Shown here piece after piece: positions 52,052-60,420 of a stretch of DNA of 64,000 bases. The first letter of the stretch is position 1; each line of letters starts with the position of its first letter. Source of the stretch: Erwinia sorbitola (GTDB taxonomy: Bacteria; Pseudomonadota; Gammaproteobacteria; Enterobacterales; Enterobacteriaceae); assembly GCF_009738185.1 (NCBI RefSeq), contig NZ_CP046509.1, positions 3,351,501 to 3,415,500 on the forward strand, given 5' to 3'. The notes below the pieces were generated by a model. That model did not search any database and was not told the origin of the DNA. It saw nothing but the letters and a program-made list of their open reading frames with translations. The translations under genes and the position numbers were made by a program.

Positions 52052-52837
52052 TTACAGCTGCTGATTGAGGAACTTCAGCATGTCATCAGCGGCCGAGACC
52101 ATTTTCGCGTTCATCTCATAGGCACGCTGCACGGTGATCATATCCACCATCTCTTCAACCACCTGCACGTTGGAGCCTTCGAGCGCTCCCTGCTTCAGCT
52201 CACCAAAGGCTTCTTCGCCCGGCACTCCCTCAAACGCTTCACCGCTGGCGGTGGTCTCGCGATAAAGGTTGCCGCCCGTCGCCTCCAGGCCTGCAGGGTT
52301 GATAAAGTTCACCAGGGTAATTTGCCCCAGCTCTGCAGGTTCAGTTTCCCCGCCTACCTGCGCGGTTACCGTGCCGTCTCGAGCGATACCGATGCTTTTA
52401 GTGCCCTGCGGCAGTTCAATTCCTGGTATCAGCGGAAGTCCCTGAGCGTTGGTCAATACGCCGTCGGCATTGATCCGCAGGTTACCGGCACGCGAATAGG
52501 CAATATCACCGCTCGCGGTTTCGATCTGGAAAAAACCCTGTCCGGCAATCGCCACATCCAGCTCTTTTGAGGTCACCTGAATGGAGCCCATGGTGAACGA
52601 TTTTTCAGTGCCGAGGATTTTTACCCCGCTACCAAACTGAATGCCGCCTGGCGTATTGTTGTTCTGATCCAGCGCCATTCCCGGTGCACGTACGCTTTGA
52701 TAAAACAGATCCTCAAAAACCACGCGGTCGCGCTTAAATCCGGTGGTATTAACGTTAGCGAGGTTGTTGGAAATAGCGCCCATTTTGGCGTCCTGTGCCG
52801 CCAGCCCGGTTTTACTTATCCATAATGCGGGATTCAT
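52052..52837 (-). CDS. flgG: Distal rod protein FlgG
   Basis: This 261-residue protein is very well conserved: ALWISKTGLAAQDAKMGAIS at the N-terminus, NLANVNTTGFKRDRVVFEDL as the rod/hook family motif, and VEEMVDMITVQRAYEMNAKM with DDMLKFLNQQL at the end. It builds the distal rod. The intergenic gap to flgH is about 75 bases and GC-rich, with a possible stem at about 52011-52042 (GCCGCCCGGAGCGG). Confidence 0.96.
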   Translation of the reverse strand: MNPALWISKTGLAAQDAKMGAISNNLANVNTTGFKRDRVVFEDLFYQSVRAPGMALDQNNNTPGGIQFGSGVKILGTEKSFTMGSIQVTSKELDVAIAGQGFFQIETASGDIAYSRAGNLRINADGVLTNAQGLPLIPGIELPQGTKSIGIARDGTVTAQVGGETEPAELGQITLVNFINPAGLEATGGNLYRETTASGEAFEGVPGEEAFGELKQGALEGSNVQVVEEMVDMITVQRAYEMNAKMVSAADDMLKFLNQQL

Positions 52838-52857
52838 CGTTGTTGTTCCTTTGTCAG

Positions 52858-53589
52858 TTAGCTGCCACGGATCAGTTGGTTGCCCGCCTGCGCCAGGGCT
52901 TCTGCGGCCTTCATCATTTTTATTTGAGCTTCGAACCGACGGCTTAACGAGAGGGTTGCCACCATTTCATTGATTGCCGAGACGTTGCTGGTTTCCAGAT
53001 ACTCATTGGCAAGCTGGACGTTTTCGCTGCGCGGCTCCACTCCACGGCTGCTGATCAGCAAACCATCATCATTTTTCGTCAGCCGGTCAGCCGGTATGTC
53101 CACCAGCTTGATGCGATCCACTTCCATTGCCGCTTCCAGATCGCCGTTTTCAGGGATCACGGTAATCGTGCCGTCATCTCCAATGGCGATCTCGGAAAAA
53201 GGTGCCAGCTGGATCGGCCCGGCTTCACCCAGCAGCGGCCTGCCGTTGACCGTCAGGTTCCCCAGCTCATCCATCTGGATATGACCGTTTCGGGTGTAAA
53301 CCTCACCGCCTCCCTCGCCCAGGGCGAGCAGTCCATCCCCTCTGATACCTACATCCAGATCGCGGCCGGTTTCCCGCAGCGGGGCATTGGCCATATCAAT
53401 ACCGGCATTCTCACTGTTAGCCTGAAAACGGCTGTTATAACCATAGCCTTCCACCGCCAGAGTCTTTGCCTGTTCCAGATCGGCGCGAAAGCCCTCGGTG
53501 TTGACATTCGCCAGGTTGTTGGCGTGGATCAGCTGCTGGTTGAGGCTGCGGCCTGCACCGCTTGCGGCAGTAAAAATAAGGCGATCCAT
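52858..53589 (-). CDS. flgF: Proximal rod protein FlgF
   Basis: This 243-residue rod protein has DRLIFTAASGAGRSLNQQLI, NNLANVNTEGFRADLEQAKT and the C-terminal SNVSAINEMVATLSLSRRFE. It forms part of the proximal rod, probably next to FlgG. It lies 2 bases after the flgE stop and 20 bases before flgG. In Flag-2 nomenclature it is lfgF. Confidence 0.95.
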   Translation of the reverse strand: MDRLIFTAASGAGRSLNQQLIHANNLANVNTEGFRADLEQAKTLAVEGYGYNSRFQANSENAGIDMANAPLRETGRDLDVGIRGDGLLALGEGGGEVYTRNGHIQMDELGNLTVNGRPLLGEAGPIQLAPFSEIAIGDDGTITVIPENGDLEAAMEVDRIKLVDIPADRLTKNDDGLLISSRGVEPRSENVQLANEYLETSNVSAINEMVATLSLSRRFEAQIKMMKAAEALAQAGNQLIRGS

Positions 53590-53591
53590 GG

Positions 53592-54791
53592 TTAAATTGC
53601 CTGGAACAGAGAGTTCATCATCTGATCGTTGGTTGAGATGACTTTGGTGTTGGCCTGATAGTTACGCTGTGCTGACATCAGCCCGACCAGCTCTGCCGTT
53701 AGATCAACGTTTGATGATTCCAGCGCAGCGGAGGAAATCGTGCCGTACATACCTGCTTTTGGCGTCCCCATCAGCGGTGCTCCGGAGCTGTTAGTCTCAA
53801 GCCATTTGGTGCCATCTGTGGCCTCTAAACCGTCCAGGTTGACAAAGTTAGCCAGTATCAACTGCCCCTGTAACAGACGCTGGCCGTTACTGAAAGTGGC
53901 ATAAACCATGCCGTCATCATCAATTTGCTGACCCGTTTTTTCACCGGAGGTATAGCCGTCGGTTTTGTTCTTGGTCACTGAGAAATCAGAGGCATACTGA
54001 CTGGTGCCGCTGTAATCCAGCTCGATCGCCAGCTTGTCGGCGGCAGGCGCGGGCGTGGAGGCCGCGATCTTGACCGGCTCGGTAGGTTTGACCAGCAGGC
54101 CATGCGTATTAAACTCCAGCGCAGAGGAGGTAGCGTTATCTTTATCGCCGTCCACGATGTAGTGAACTTCCCATTTGCTCTCATCAGTTTTAACAAAATA
54201 CTGCGTCAGGGTGTGCTGGCGGCCCAGCGAGTCATACAGCTGCGTGGTGTAGCTATTGTTGTAGGTATCGAGATCTTCCGGATCGAATTCAGCCTTTGGA
54301 GGTTTTTCAGTACGCGCATCCAGATTGGCAACAAAATCAAGGGTTGAGGAGCTTTTTGCTGGCAGACCACCCGTGTTGATTTGCAGATCGCTAACGGTTC
54401 CGTTCTGTAAGATCCCCCGATCACTGATTGGATAGCCCTGTAACTTTCCGCCCAGGTTGTTGACCAGGTAGCCGTCGTTGTCCGTGCCAAAGTAACCAGC
54501 GCGGGTGTAGCTGGTGGTGCCGCCGCTATCGCGTACTACAAAGAAACCATTGCCGTTGATCGCCAGGTCAAGATTACGGCCGGTGCTGGCAATGCTGCCG
54601 CTGATCGAGGTGCTCTGCGACGTGTTACTGACGCTCACGCCCAGCGGCGTTGCATGAGTGGCGTACATTGCAGAAAATTCAGCACGCATAGATTTATAAC
54701 CGGTGGTTCCGCTGTTGGCGATGTTATTACTGATCGCATTCATCTGCTTAGTAATGGCGTTCAACCCGGTGGTTGCAATGTCAAAACTCAT
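53592..54791 (-). CDS. flgE: Flagellar hook protein FlgE
   Basis: This 399-residue protein shows the FlgE pattern: MSFDIATTGLNAITKQMNAI and NNIANSGTTGYKSMRAEFSA, the middle YPISDRGILQNGTVSDLQIN, and the C-terminal LTAELVGLMSAQRNYQANTK with VISTNDQMMNSLFQAI. It polymerises into the hook under FlgD capping and FliK length control. The length is normal. In Flag-2 nomenclature it is lfgE. Confidence 0.96.
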   Translation of the reverse strand: MSFDIATTGLNAITKQMNAISNNIANSGTTGYKSMRAEFSAMYATHATPLGVSVSNTSQSTSISGSIASTGRNLDLAINGNGFFVVRDSGGTTSYTRAGYFGTDNDGYLVNNLGGKLQGYPISDRGILQNGTVSDLQINTGGLPAKSSSTLDFVANLDARTEKPPKAEFDPEDLDTYNNSYTTQLYDSLGRQHTLTQYFVKTDESKWEVHYIVDGDKDNATSSALEFNTHGLLVKPTEPVKIAASTPAPAADKLAIELDYSGTSQYASDFSVTKNKTDGYTSGEKTGQQIDDDGMVYATFSNGQRLLQGQLILANFVNLDGLEATDGTKWLETNSSGAPLMGTPKAGMYGTISSAALESSNVDLTAELVGLMSAQRNYQANTKVISTNDQMMNSLFQAI

Positions 54792-54809
54792 AACTGTAAA
54801 TCCTTATTT

Positions 54810-55475
54810 TTATGCCTTGTTGAATTGGCCGCCAAACTGGCTGATGTTGAAGAACGGTATTTCGCCCAGTCCAGGGAGAGTGAGCAGCGGTGAGCCATCC
54901 TTCCCTATACGTACGCTATTTACAGTGCCGGCAATTTCAATCGGTACGTTGTTTTCACCCTCTTCGGTGACCACTGACAGGGTATATTTTCCTTTCTGTA
55001 GCCCCAGCGCCTGAGGATCGAGAGTAAAGTCCACCAGGCCCTGTTGCTGCCTGCCCAGCTCAAGGGTGGTTTCCTTGCCAGCGGCATCTTTGATATGCAC
55101 GGTGACATTCCCGGACGGATGCTCAAGGGTCAGACGTCCTGCGATTGGCTGACCATCAAGCTCGATACTGTTAGCGCGCACCATCACCTGTTGTCCAACC
55201 AGGTTACCGACGGCCAGAACCTGCATGTTGTCCACCAGCGTGGCAGCGTTCTGCATCATTCCCGTCATATCCTGCATTGACTGCACCTGGGTCATCTGCG
55301 CCAGCTGGCCGACATATTCCGTTCCATCGGTAGGATTCAGCGGATCCTGGTTCTGGATCTGCGCCACCAGCAGCTTCATAAACATATTGTTCAGGTCGTC
55401 ACCGTTCGCAGCCGGTGGACGCGATACGTTTAAATCGTCGCTCTGATAATTCCTCTCTACGTTGCTAACGCTCAT
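54810..55475 (-). CDS. flgD: Hook-capping protein FlgD
   Basis: This 221-residue protein has the conserved N-terminal FMKLLVAQIQNQDPLNPTDG and LAQMTQVQSMQDM, followed by the Tudor-like/fibronectin-type C-terminal part (ALGLQKGKYTLSVV). It caps and guides hook polymerisation and is shed when the hook is complete. It starts overlapping the flgC stop by one base and precedes flgE by 18 bases. In Flag-2 nomenclature it is lfgD. Confidence 0.94.
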   Translation of the reverse strand: MSVSNVERNYQSDDLNVSRPPAANGDDLNNMFMKLLVAQIQNQDPLNPTDGTEYVGQLAQMTQVQSMQDMTGMMQNAATLVDNMQVLAVGNLVGQQVMVRANSIELDGQPIAGRLTLEHPSGNVTVHIKDAAGKETTLELGRQQQGLVDFTLDPQALGLQKGKYTLSVVTEEGENNVPIEIAGTVNSVRIGKDGSPLLTLPGLGEIPFFNISQFGGQFNKA

Positions 55476-55900
55476 CAGGCTTCTCCCAGCCTCAGCAGGC
55501 TTTGTTGCATGCTTTTTACGCTGTTTAATACCTCAACGTTGGTTTCAAAGTTACGTGATGCCGACATCATGTCAGCCATCTCCTGTACCGTATTGATATC
55601 CGGGTAGAACACCTGCCCCTGTGCATCTGCCAGAGGATGACGCGGTTCATAGCGCCGAATCGCCGTTCCGGTTTCAACCACGTCCAGCACCTGTACGCGT
55701 GCCCCGGCGATCGCAGCGTTACCCATCAGGGAGCTGGGCTGATATATCGCCGCAAAAACCGGACGACGCGCTTTATAGGTCGCTTCTGCGCTCTCAGCCG
55801 GTGATCCCGCGTTCGCCAGGTTGCTGGCGATGGTGTTCAGACGCACCGTTTGCGCCGTCATCGCCGACCCGGAAACGCGATAAATGTCGTTAAATGACAT
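55475..55900 (-). CDS. flgC: Proximal rod protein FlgC
   Basis: This 141-residue protein has SFNDIYRVSGSAMTAQTVRL, NTIASNLANAGSPAESAEAT, the YPDINTVQEMADMMSASRNF block and NVEVLNSVKSMQQSLLRLG at the end. It forms the proximal rod with FlgB and FlgF. The family motif here reads LANAGSP in place of the more common LANANTP or LANVNTP. In Flag-2 nomenclature it is lfgC. Confidence 0.94.
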   Translation of the reverse strand: MSFNDIYRVSGSAMTAQTVRLNTIASNLANAGSPAESAEATYKARRPVFAAIYQPSSLMGNAAIAGARVQVLDVVETGTAIRRYEPRHPLADAQGQVFYPDINTVQEMADMMSASRNFETNVEVLNSVKSMQQSLLRLGEA

Positions 55901-55902
55901 GC

Positions 55903-56253
55903 TTATTTCCCTTCAATGGCCTGCTTAAGGCCCATAAGTTTCGAATTCAAAAAGTGCAGACTGGTTTGGTAATCCATCTGGTTTTTGGCGAATTCGGCTT
56001 GCTCCACATCAAGTGCAACGGTATTGCCATCGGCAGAAGGCTGATATGGCACGCGATATTTCACCGACATAGCCCCACCTGACGAACTTTTATCCTGATA
56101 ACGTTGCATCTCAGAGGCAAAATCAATATCTTTAGCCTGAAAGTTAGGAGTATCGACATTCGCCAGGTTTGCCGACAACAGTTCAGCTCGGGAAAGTCGA
56201 AGCTGTAGTGCGGCAGCATGAACGCCCAGAGACCTGTCAAAACTTATTCCCAC
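55903..56253 (-). CDS. flgB: Proximal rod protein FlgB
   Basis: This 116-residue protein starts with GTG 56253 preceded by CGGAGGTTTAAC. It has SFDRSLGVHAAALQLRLSRA, SANLANVDTPNFQAKDIDFA (the rod-family motif) and the C-terminal EFAKNQMDYQTSLHFLNSKL. It is the first gene of the flgBCDEFGHIJKL-lafW run, and a near-perfect sigma-54 promoter lies about 35 bases upstream. In Flag-2 nomenclature it is lfgB. Confidence 0.95.
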   Translation of the reverse strand: MGISFDRSLGVHAAALQLRLSRAELLSANLANVDTPNFQAKDIDFASEMQRYQDKSSSGGAMSVKYRVPYQPSADGNTVALDVEQAEFAKNQMDYQTSLHFLNSKLMGLKQAIEGK

Positions 56254-56288
56254 GTTAAACCTCCGTTGAGCAATGATTTACACGCATG

Positions 56289-56305
56289 AAGCAATATCCA
56301 TGCCA
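56289..56305 (-). promoter_or_regulatory. Sigma-54 (-24/-12) promoter of the flgB operon
   Basis: On the minus strand the sequence reads TGGCAT-GGATA-TTGCTT, which fits the RpoN consensus TGGCAC-N5-TTGCW with correct spacing. The -12 element ends about 36 bases before the flgB GTG, leaving a normal leader with CGGAGG. In lateral systems an RpoN-dependent activator (LafK) drives the early class; that gene would lie to the right of this window. Confidence 0.8.
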
Positions 56306-56336
56306 GTTTTTCAAATTATTGATTTAGGAGGTTTTT

Positions 56337-57092
56337 ATGTGCAATCCCATCGCTAACAGGAAGTCACGCTTCCTCTTGCTGGCTCTCTGGGGTCTGGCGT
56401 TTGTTTCCGCCGCTGCGCCTGAGGCAAAAACGGCCCGTAAGCAGATCTATCAGCAGGCAGTTGCCAGCGCCGCAGCAGATATCAAACGCACAGCAATGTT
56501 GAAAAAATGGGAAGGCTACCACAGCAAAATCAACGTCTTTATTCCCACCGAAGCCAGCCGTTTTACCCGCTGCGCCCGTCCGCTAACAGTGGCAATGCCG
56601 GTGAGCAATCGCCCCGATTTGTCACGGTTACGTTACGATATTCGCTGTGAAGGTGCCGAAGGGTGGGAAGTCAACGTAACGGTAAAACCCGATATCTATC
56701 TGCCGATTCTGGTGGCGAGGAGTACGCTGGCGCGCGGTAAATTGCTGGCTGCCAGCGATGTGACGATAAAAAAGAAAAATATTACCGGACTGCGCGATGG
56801 GATTATCGTTAATCCTGACGATGCCATCGGCCTGACGGTGAAAAAACGTATTCGCGATATGCAGCCAATCTCCCCTTCAATGCTGGATCAGCCTTTGATG
56901 GTAGAGCGGGGACAGCAGGTGGTGATGCTGGCAATGCAGGATGGTGTACAGGCCAGAATGATTGGTGTTGCGATGAAAAAAGGGCGCAAAGGCGACATTA
57001 TCAAAGTCAAAAATCTCACCAGCGAGCGAACTGTCAGCGCCGTTGTCGAGGGCCAGGGTCTGGTACATATGCAGCTGGCAGCCGGGCAGTAA
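56337..57092 (+). CDS. flgA: P-ring assembly chaperone FlgA
   Basis: This 251-residue periplasmic protein has a signal peptide (FLLLALWGLAFVSAAAPEAK region) and a C-terminal SAF domain (LARGKLLAASDVTIKKKNIT, QPISPSMLDQPLMVERGQQV, VKNLTSERTVSAVVEGQGLV). It helps FlgI assemble the P ring. The AGGAGG ribosome site directly before ATG 56337 is excellent. It diverges from flgB. In Flag-2 nomenclature it is lfgA. Confidence 0.92.
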   Translation: MCNPIANRKSRFLLLALWGLAFVSAAAPEAKTARKQIYQQAVASAAADIKRTAMLKKWEGYHSKINVFIPTEASRFTRCARPLTVAMPVSNRPDLSRLRYDIRCEGAEGWEVNVTVKPDIYLPILVARSTLARGKLLAASDVTIKKKNITGLRDGIIVNPDDAIGLTVKKRIRDMQPISPSMLDQPLMVERGQQVVMLAMQDGVQARMIGVAMKKGRKGDIIKVKNLTSERTVSAVVEGQGLVHMQLAAGQ

Positions 57093-57167
57093 CCTGTTCC
57101 GTCCTGCGGGGCGATACGCTACAAATGGCAGTTCCGCTTTTCAGAGGTAACTTTTTTGCTCCTGATT

Positions 57168-57195
57168 TAAGTTTTTCCTGTCGGCGTCGCTATAA
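57168..57195 (+). promoter_or_regulatory. Sigma-28-like promoter of flgM
   Basis: TAAG (57168-57171), 16 bases, then CGCTATAA (57188-57195) resembles TAAA-N15-GCCGATAA and has the same spacer as the site ahead of fliD. It lies 45 bases before flgM and would place flgM, flgN and the following glycerophosphotransferase gene under the late sigma factor as well as read-through from flgA. Confidence 0.5.
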
Positions 57196-57240
57196 GAAAG
57201 CAGACGATGTTTAATACAGAATTCAGGTGGTGAATCCGCG

Positions 57241-57504
57241 ATGAAAATTACCTCTAATCCTTTAGTAGCAGGCGGCCCACTTCAGAGTGCGCCAAAAAGC
57301 TCTGCCGCAGAGAGTATGAAAACCGCTACTGTTGCAGCTTCAGCAGCGGCAGGCCCAATCAGCCAGGCCCAGCAGACGCTGCGTGAGATGCCCGATGTCG
57401 ACAATCAGCGAATTGCCGAGCTGAAAACCGCCATCAGCCAGGGCGAGCTGGATCTTGATCCTCAGTCACTCTCGCGTTCGATGATGGACTATTTCCGTCG
57501 ATGA
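57241..57504 (+). CDS. flgM: Anti-sigma-28 factor FlgM
   Basis: This 87-residue protein has a disordered Ala/Ser-rich N-terminal half and the conserved FlgM C-terminal helices DVDNQRIAELKTAISQGELD and SRSMMDYF. It binds and inhibits the late sigma factor (LafS here) until it is exported through the finished hook-basal body. The stop overlaps the flgN start (ATGA). In Flag-2 nomenclature it is lfgM. Confidence 0.92.
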   Translation: MKITSNPLVAGGPLQSAPKSSAAESMKTATVAASAAAGPISQAQQTLREMPDVDNQRIAELKTAISQGELDLDPQSLSRSMMDYFRR

Positions 57505-57932
57505 GTAGCCCGACCGAGCGCGTCAAGGCTCTGCTACGCGACCTGCAACAGGATGCGCAGCACTATGAGCGACTGGCACAGCTGCTGGAACAGCAGCGTG
57601 ATGCCATGCTCGCCTGCCACGCGGGGCGCACAACAGAAATCGGCGGCGAGCTGATGTTGCTCTACCCCCTGCTGCAAGCCAGCGCACGCCGCCGGGCGGA
57701 GACGCTTAACGGTTTTACCCTCTCTCCTGACGGAGAGGGGCTGCTCGCGCTACTTTCTCGTCTGCCTGCGGCCCTGTGCCAGCGGGCCACCGCCTGGTGG
57801 AACCAGCTTGAGCAGCAGGCGCATCTCTGCCAGCGGCTGAATCAACGCAACGGTCAGCTGCTCAACAGCCAGCAGGAGATGCTGGGCAAGCTGCTGCATC
57901 AGGATCCGCAGGCGTTTCTTTATGACCGTTAA
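57501..57932 (+). CDS. flgN: FlgN-type export chaperone
   Basis: This 143-residue helical protein has VKALLRDLQQDAQHYERLAQ and LCQRLNQRNGQLLNSQQEML, the latter resembling the FlgN C-terminal helix that binds FlgK and FlgL. FlgN escorts the hook-filament junction proteins to the export gate. It is coupled to flgM by ATGA. The next gene starts 12-15 bases downstream with no terminator between. In Flag-2 nomenclature it is lfgN. Confidence 0.87.
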   Translation: MSSPTERVKALLRDLQQDAQHYERLAQLLEQQRDAMLACHAGRTTEIGGELMLLYPLLQASARRRAETLNGFTLSPDGEGLLALLSRLPAALCQRATAWWNQLEQQAHLCQRLNQRNGQLLNSQQEMLGKLLHQDPQAFLYDR

Positions 57933-57947
57933 ACCAGAGTAATCGTG

Positions 57948-59054
57948 ATGACCTACCGCACCACCATTGGTTTCTATATGGAAACTGCTTTTCATTATGA
58001 GGTGTATAAAAATATCATTGTCGCTCTCCAGCAGCAGGGGCATCCCTGTACTCTGGTGATTGCTGACCTCTGTGAGGCAGAGTTTGTAGGCGAAATGGCG
58101 GCGCTGATTAAGACACTGAAGCATGATGGCCTTGAGGTGATGCTGCTTTCCAAAATACTTTCCCAGAAAATCGTGCTGGCAACCATGGTCAGTCCTTACT
58201 ACACCCCGGTGCTTAACGGTACTGCCCGTCAGCATGTGCGGGCGATGTATGGTCTGGCGAAAGATCGCTGGGGCCATGCCTGGTGGAATGCGTTTTATGA
58301 TCTGATTCTCTGCTATGGCAACCATACGCGGGACAAATTAAATATTGCAGGCTGCGCGCTAACCGTCGGTAATCCACGTTTCGATGACTGGCACAACCGG
58401 CAATATGATCGGCAGCTGGTCAGGGCGCTGATGCGCAATAAATCCAAACCGCTGGTGCTGTATGCGCCGACATTTGGCGAGCTCTGTTCGATTCCATACT
58501 GGGCAGAACGGCTGAACGCGTTGCAGCAGTCATGCACGCTGCTGGTCAGGCTGCATCACGGCACCCGGCTGAAATCGTCTGAAGCTGCCTCGCTGCAAAC
58601 GATGGAAAAATACTTCCGCAAAAATATTGTTAACAGCCTCTCTTCTTTTGCCCTGCTTGAAGCAGCCGACCTGGTGCTGACCGATAACAGCGGTTTTATT
58701 TTCGATGCCATACACGCCGGTAAACGCACGGTGCTGCTGGAGTGGCCGGGTTTAAAAGACATTCTTCAGGGTACGGAAACCTATAGCGATAGCAGCAGTG
58801 CAGAGCAGACGGCACGCCAGCATATTGACACTGCCAGTACGCTGGAGGAGCTGCAAATGTTGCTGAGTGGCAGCGTAAAATCGTCAGATCCGGCAGAACT
58901 GGACGCGTTTCGACAGCACTATTGTGATAGCTATCAGGATGGTCAGGCGGGTTTACGTGCAGCGACAGCGATTACACAGCTGATGAAAACGCCCCAGGAC
59001 GGGGCGAAGAATTTTTATCTGCAAAGCCTGCGGGAACAGCTCTTTACTAAATAA
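57948..59054 (+). CDS. CDP-glycerol glycerophosphotransferase family protein
   Basis: This 368-residue protein (ATG 57948; the GTG one codon upstream is also possible) has the TagB/TagF-type GT-B fold. Motifs include VLYAPTFGELCSIPYW, LLVRLHHGTRLKS and the donor-site block DLVLTDNSGFIFDAIHAGKR, matching the D-S-S-x-F-D-pattern of family glycerophosphotransferases. It would move glycerol phosphate from CDP-glycerol to an acceptor. A TagD enzyme that makes CDP-glycerol is encoded convergently next to it (8-base overlap). It follows flgN closely, so it is co-expressed with flagellar genes. A flagellin- or glycan-modifying role is inference. It lacks the membrane-associated extension of true teichoic acid polymerases. 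Confidence 0.8.
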   Translation: MTYRTTIGFYMETAFHYEVYKNIIVALQQQGHPCTLVIADLCEAEFVGEMAALIKTLKHDGLEVMLLSKILSQKIVLATMVSPYYTPVLNGTARQHVRAMYGLAKDRWGHAWWNAFYDLILCYGNHTRDKLNIAGCALTVGNPRFDDWHNRQYDRQLVRALMRNKSKPLVLYAPTFGELCSIPYWAERLNALQQSCTLLVRLHHGTRLKSSEAASLQTMEKYFRKNIVNSLSSFALLEAADLVLTDNSGFIFDAIHAGKRTVLLEWPGLKDILQGTETYSDSSSAEQTARQHIDTASTLEELQMLLSGSVKSSDPAELDAFRQHYCDSYQDGQAGLRAATAITQLMKTPQDGAKNFYLQSLREQLFTK

Positions 59055-59445
59055 TCTGGCTGCGGGTGACTTCAATAATTGAGGTTGTTGAGATCGACGG
59101 CGTACGTGGCAGGTAGCACACCTTGCACAGCGTTTGCAGATGGTCGAAACGCCCGGCCCAGTCATCACCCATCACCAGAACGCTGGCGGAAAACTGCCGT
59201 ATATACTCCGCTTTCTTCTCCAGTGACTCTTCCAGAAACACCTCATCCACGCCTTTTATCTGGCTGACAATCGCCATCCGCTGCTGCTGCGGATAGACCG
59301 GGTGGCGCTGCTTTTTATTAAAATTAAGCCGATCGGATGAAATACCCACCACCAGCCTGTCACCCATCTCACTGGCACGCCGCAGAATATTCAGATGTCC
59401 GATATGAAAAATATCGAAGGTGCCAAAAGTAATGACCGTTTTCAT
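59047..59445 (-). CDS. tagD: Glycerol-3-phosphate cytidylyltransferase (TagD-like)
   Basis: This 132-residue nucleotidyltransferase has the motif GTFDIFHIGHLNIL (HxGH site, residues 8-21), a lysine/arginine loop with DDWAGRFDHL, and RTPSISTTSII, the RTxGISTT signature of TagD. It makes CDP-glycerol from CTP and glycerol 3-phosphate. ATG 59445 gives the typical start MKTVITFGTFD; a GTG two codons earlier overlaps the previous stop. Such an enzyme is normally linked to teichoic-acid-like polymers in Gram-positives; here it is inside a Gram-negative flagellar locus, with a matching transferase beside it. Confidence 0.93.
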   Translation of the reverse strand: MKTVITFGTFDIFHIGHLNILRRASEMGDRLVVGISSDRLNFNKKQRHPVYPQQQRMAIVSQIKGVDEVFLEESLEKKAEYIRQFSASVLVMGDDWAGRFDHLQTLCKVCYLPRTPSISTTSIIEVTRSQII

Positions 59446-59451
59446 TTGCAC

Positions 59452-60351
59452 TTATCTCAGCAGGCTGATGCCGGTCAGCAGCGGGTTATCACTGACAACA
59501 ATTGCGGTATTGCGTTGCCTGGCAGCAAACAGCGCGGCGATATTTTCATTATCCAGCGTCAGTTCGCTCTGAATAAAGAGGGCACAGAGCATTTTTAAAC
59601 TGAAATAGCGCTGGCACAGATGGTGATACTGCTGCTCCCACTCTGCCACATCCTCACCCGGGAACAGATGATGATAAAACTCATACAGCATCAGGTTACG
59701 GAACACGCTGTGATGCGACTGTAAAAATGCAGCCAGGCGGGTATCCTGCTCCAGCTCTTGCAGCATGTCCTGCAAGTAGCGCGGGGTAAGTACATTAATC
59801 TCGTTAAGTTTGAGTACCAGCGTCATGCCGGTTAGCGGATCGAGGCTGGCGTCCAGTTCACAGCGGCTCAACATGCGCAGCGCCTCCAGCTTCCAGGTGT
59901 CAATAACCGGAAGCTGCTCAAAGGCCTGTGCCATCGCCCCCTGCTGTAACAGCCCCGCCAGCTCTTCACCGAGCGTCTCAATTTGCTGTGGTTCGCTCTG
60001 CTCACGACTTTTACTCAGCAGCACGCCCAGCGTGTAGAGCACCTGTTCAGCCGGAGCATCGCTGGCTATCGCCAGGTTAATCGCCGCCTGATTCATCGCC
60101 ATTACACGGGGGTCGAGGGGGCTGGCATCCGGCTGTTCTGCCAGAGACTCATGCAGCATAAATGCATCCTCGCGGCACAAAATTTCACCTGCCGCGCGAT
60201 CGCACTCCAGCAGTGCACTCTGGCGGATCTGCTCCTGCCAGCGGAGGGTTACCAGTGAAGGCTGATGCTGGCAGCCAGGACAGTGGCACTCTCCAACATC
60301 CTGTTGCAGGCGCACAACGAATTCAGGGGTGTAGCTTTCAATCGACTTCAC
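59452..60351 (-). CDS. Unrecognised cytoplasmic protein of the flagellar cargo region
   Basis: This 299-residue protein starts with GTG 60351 (GGAGCGATT upstream). Near its N-terminus it has a CHCPGC motif and a further cysteine in EILCRED that could form a zinc site. The rest is mostly helical and acidic (QQIETLGEELAGLLQQGAMA, YLQDMLQELEQDTRLAAFLQ). No membrane span or signal peptide. It does not show the cysteine pattern of the flagellin methylase FliB. It ends directly before tagD, so the two are co-transcribed. It may be a partner of the glycerol-phosphate enzymes or of flagellin; I cannot assign a function. Confidence 0.7.
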   Translation of the reverse strand: MKSIESYTPEFVVRLQQDVGECHCPGCQHQPSLVTLRWQEQIRQSALLECDRAAGEILCREDAFMLHESLAEQPDASPLDPRVMAMNQAAINLAIASDAPAEQVLYTLGVLLSKSREQSEPQQIETLGEELAGLLQQGAMAQAFEQLPVIDTWKLEALRMLSRCELDASLDPLTGMTLVLKLNEINVLTPRYLQDMLQELEQDTRLAAFLQSHHSVFRNLMLYEFYHHLFPGEDVAEWEQQYHHLCQRYFSLKMLCALFIQSELTLDNENIAALFAARQRNTAIVVSDNPLLTGISLLR

Positions 60352-60420
60352 AATCGCTCCATGACGTAATAAGTCCCGTGTAACTTCGGGGTTTAGTATT
60401 GAATTTATTGAAGACTCGAC

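Noticed and set aside
59452..60351. Flagellin lysine-N-methylase FliB
   Set aside because: The position would fit, but the cysteine spacing and the rest of the sequence do not resemble FliB.
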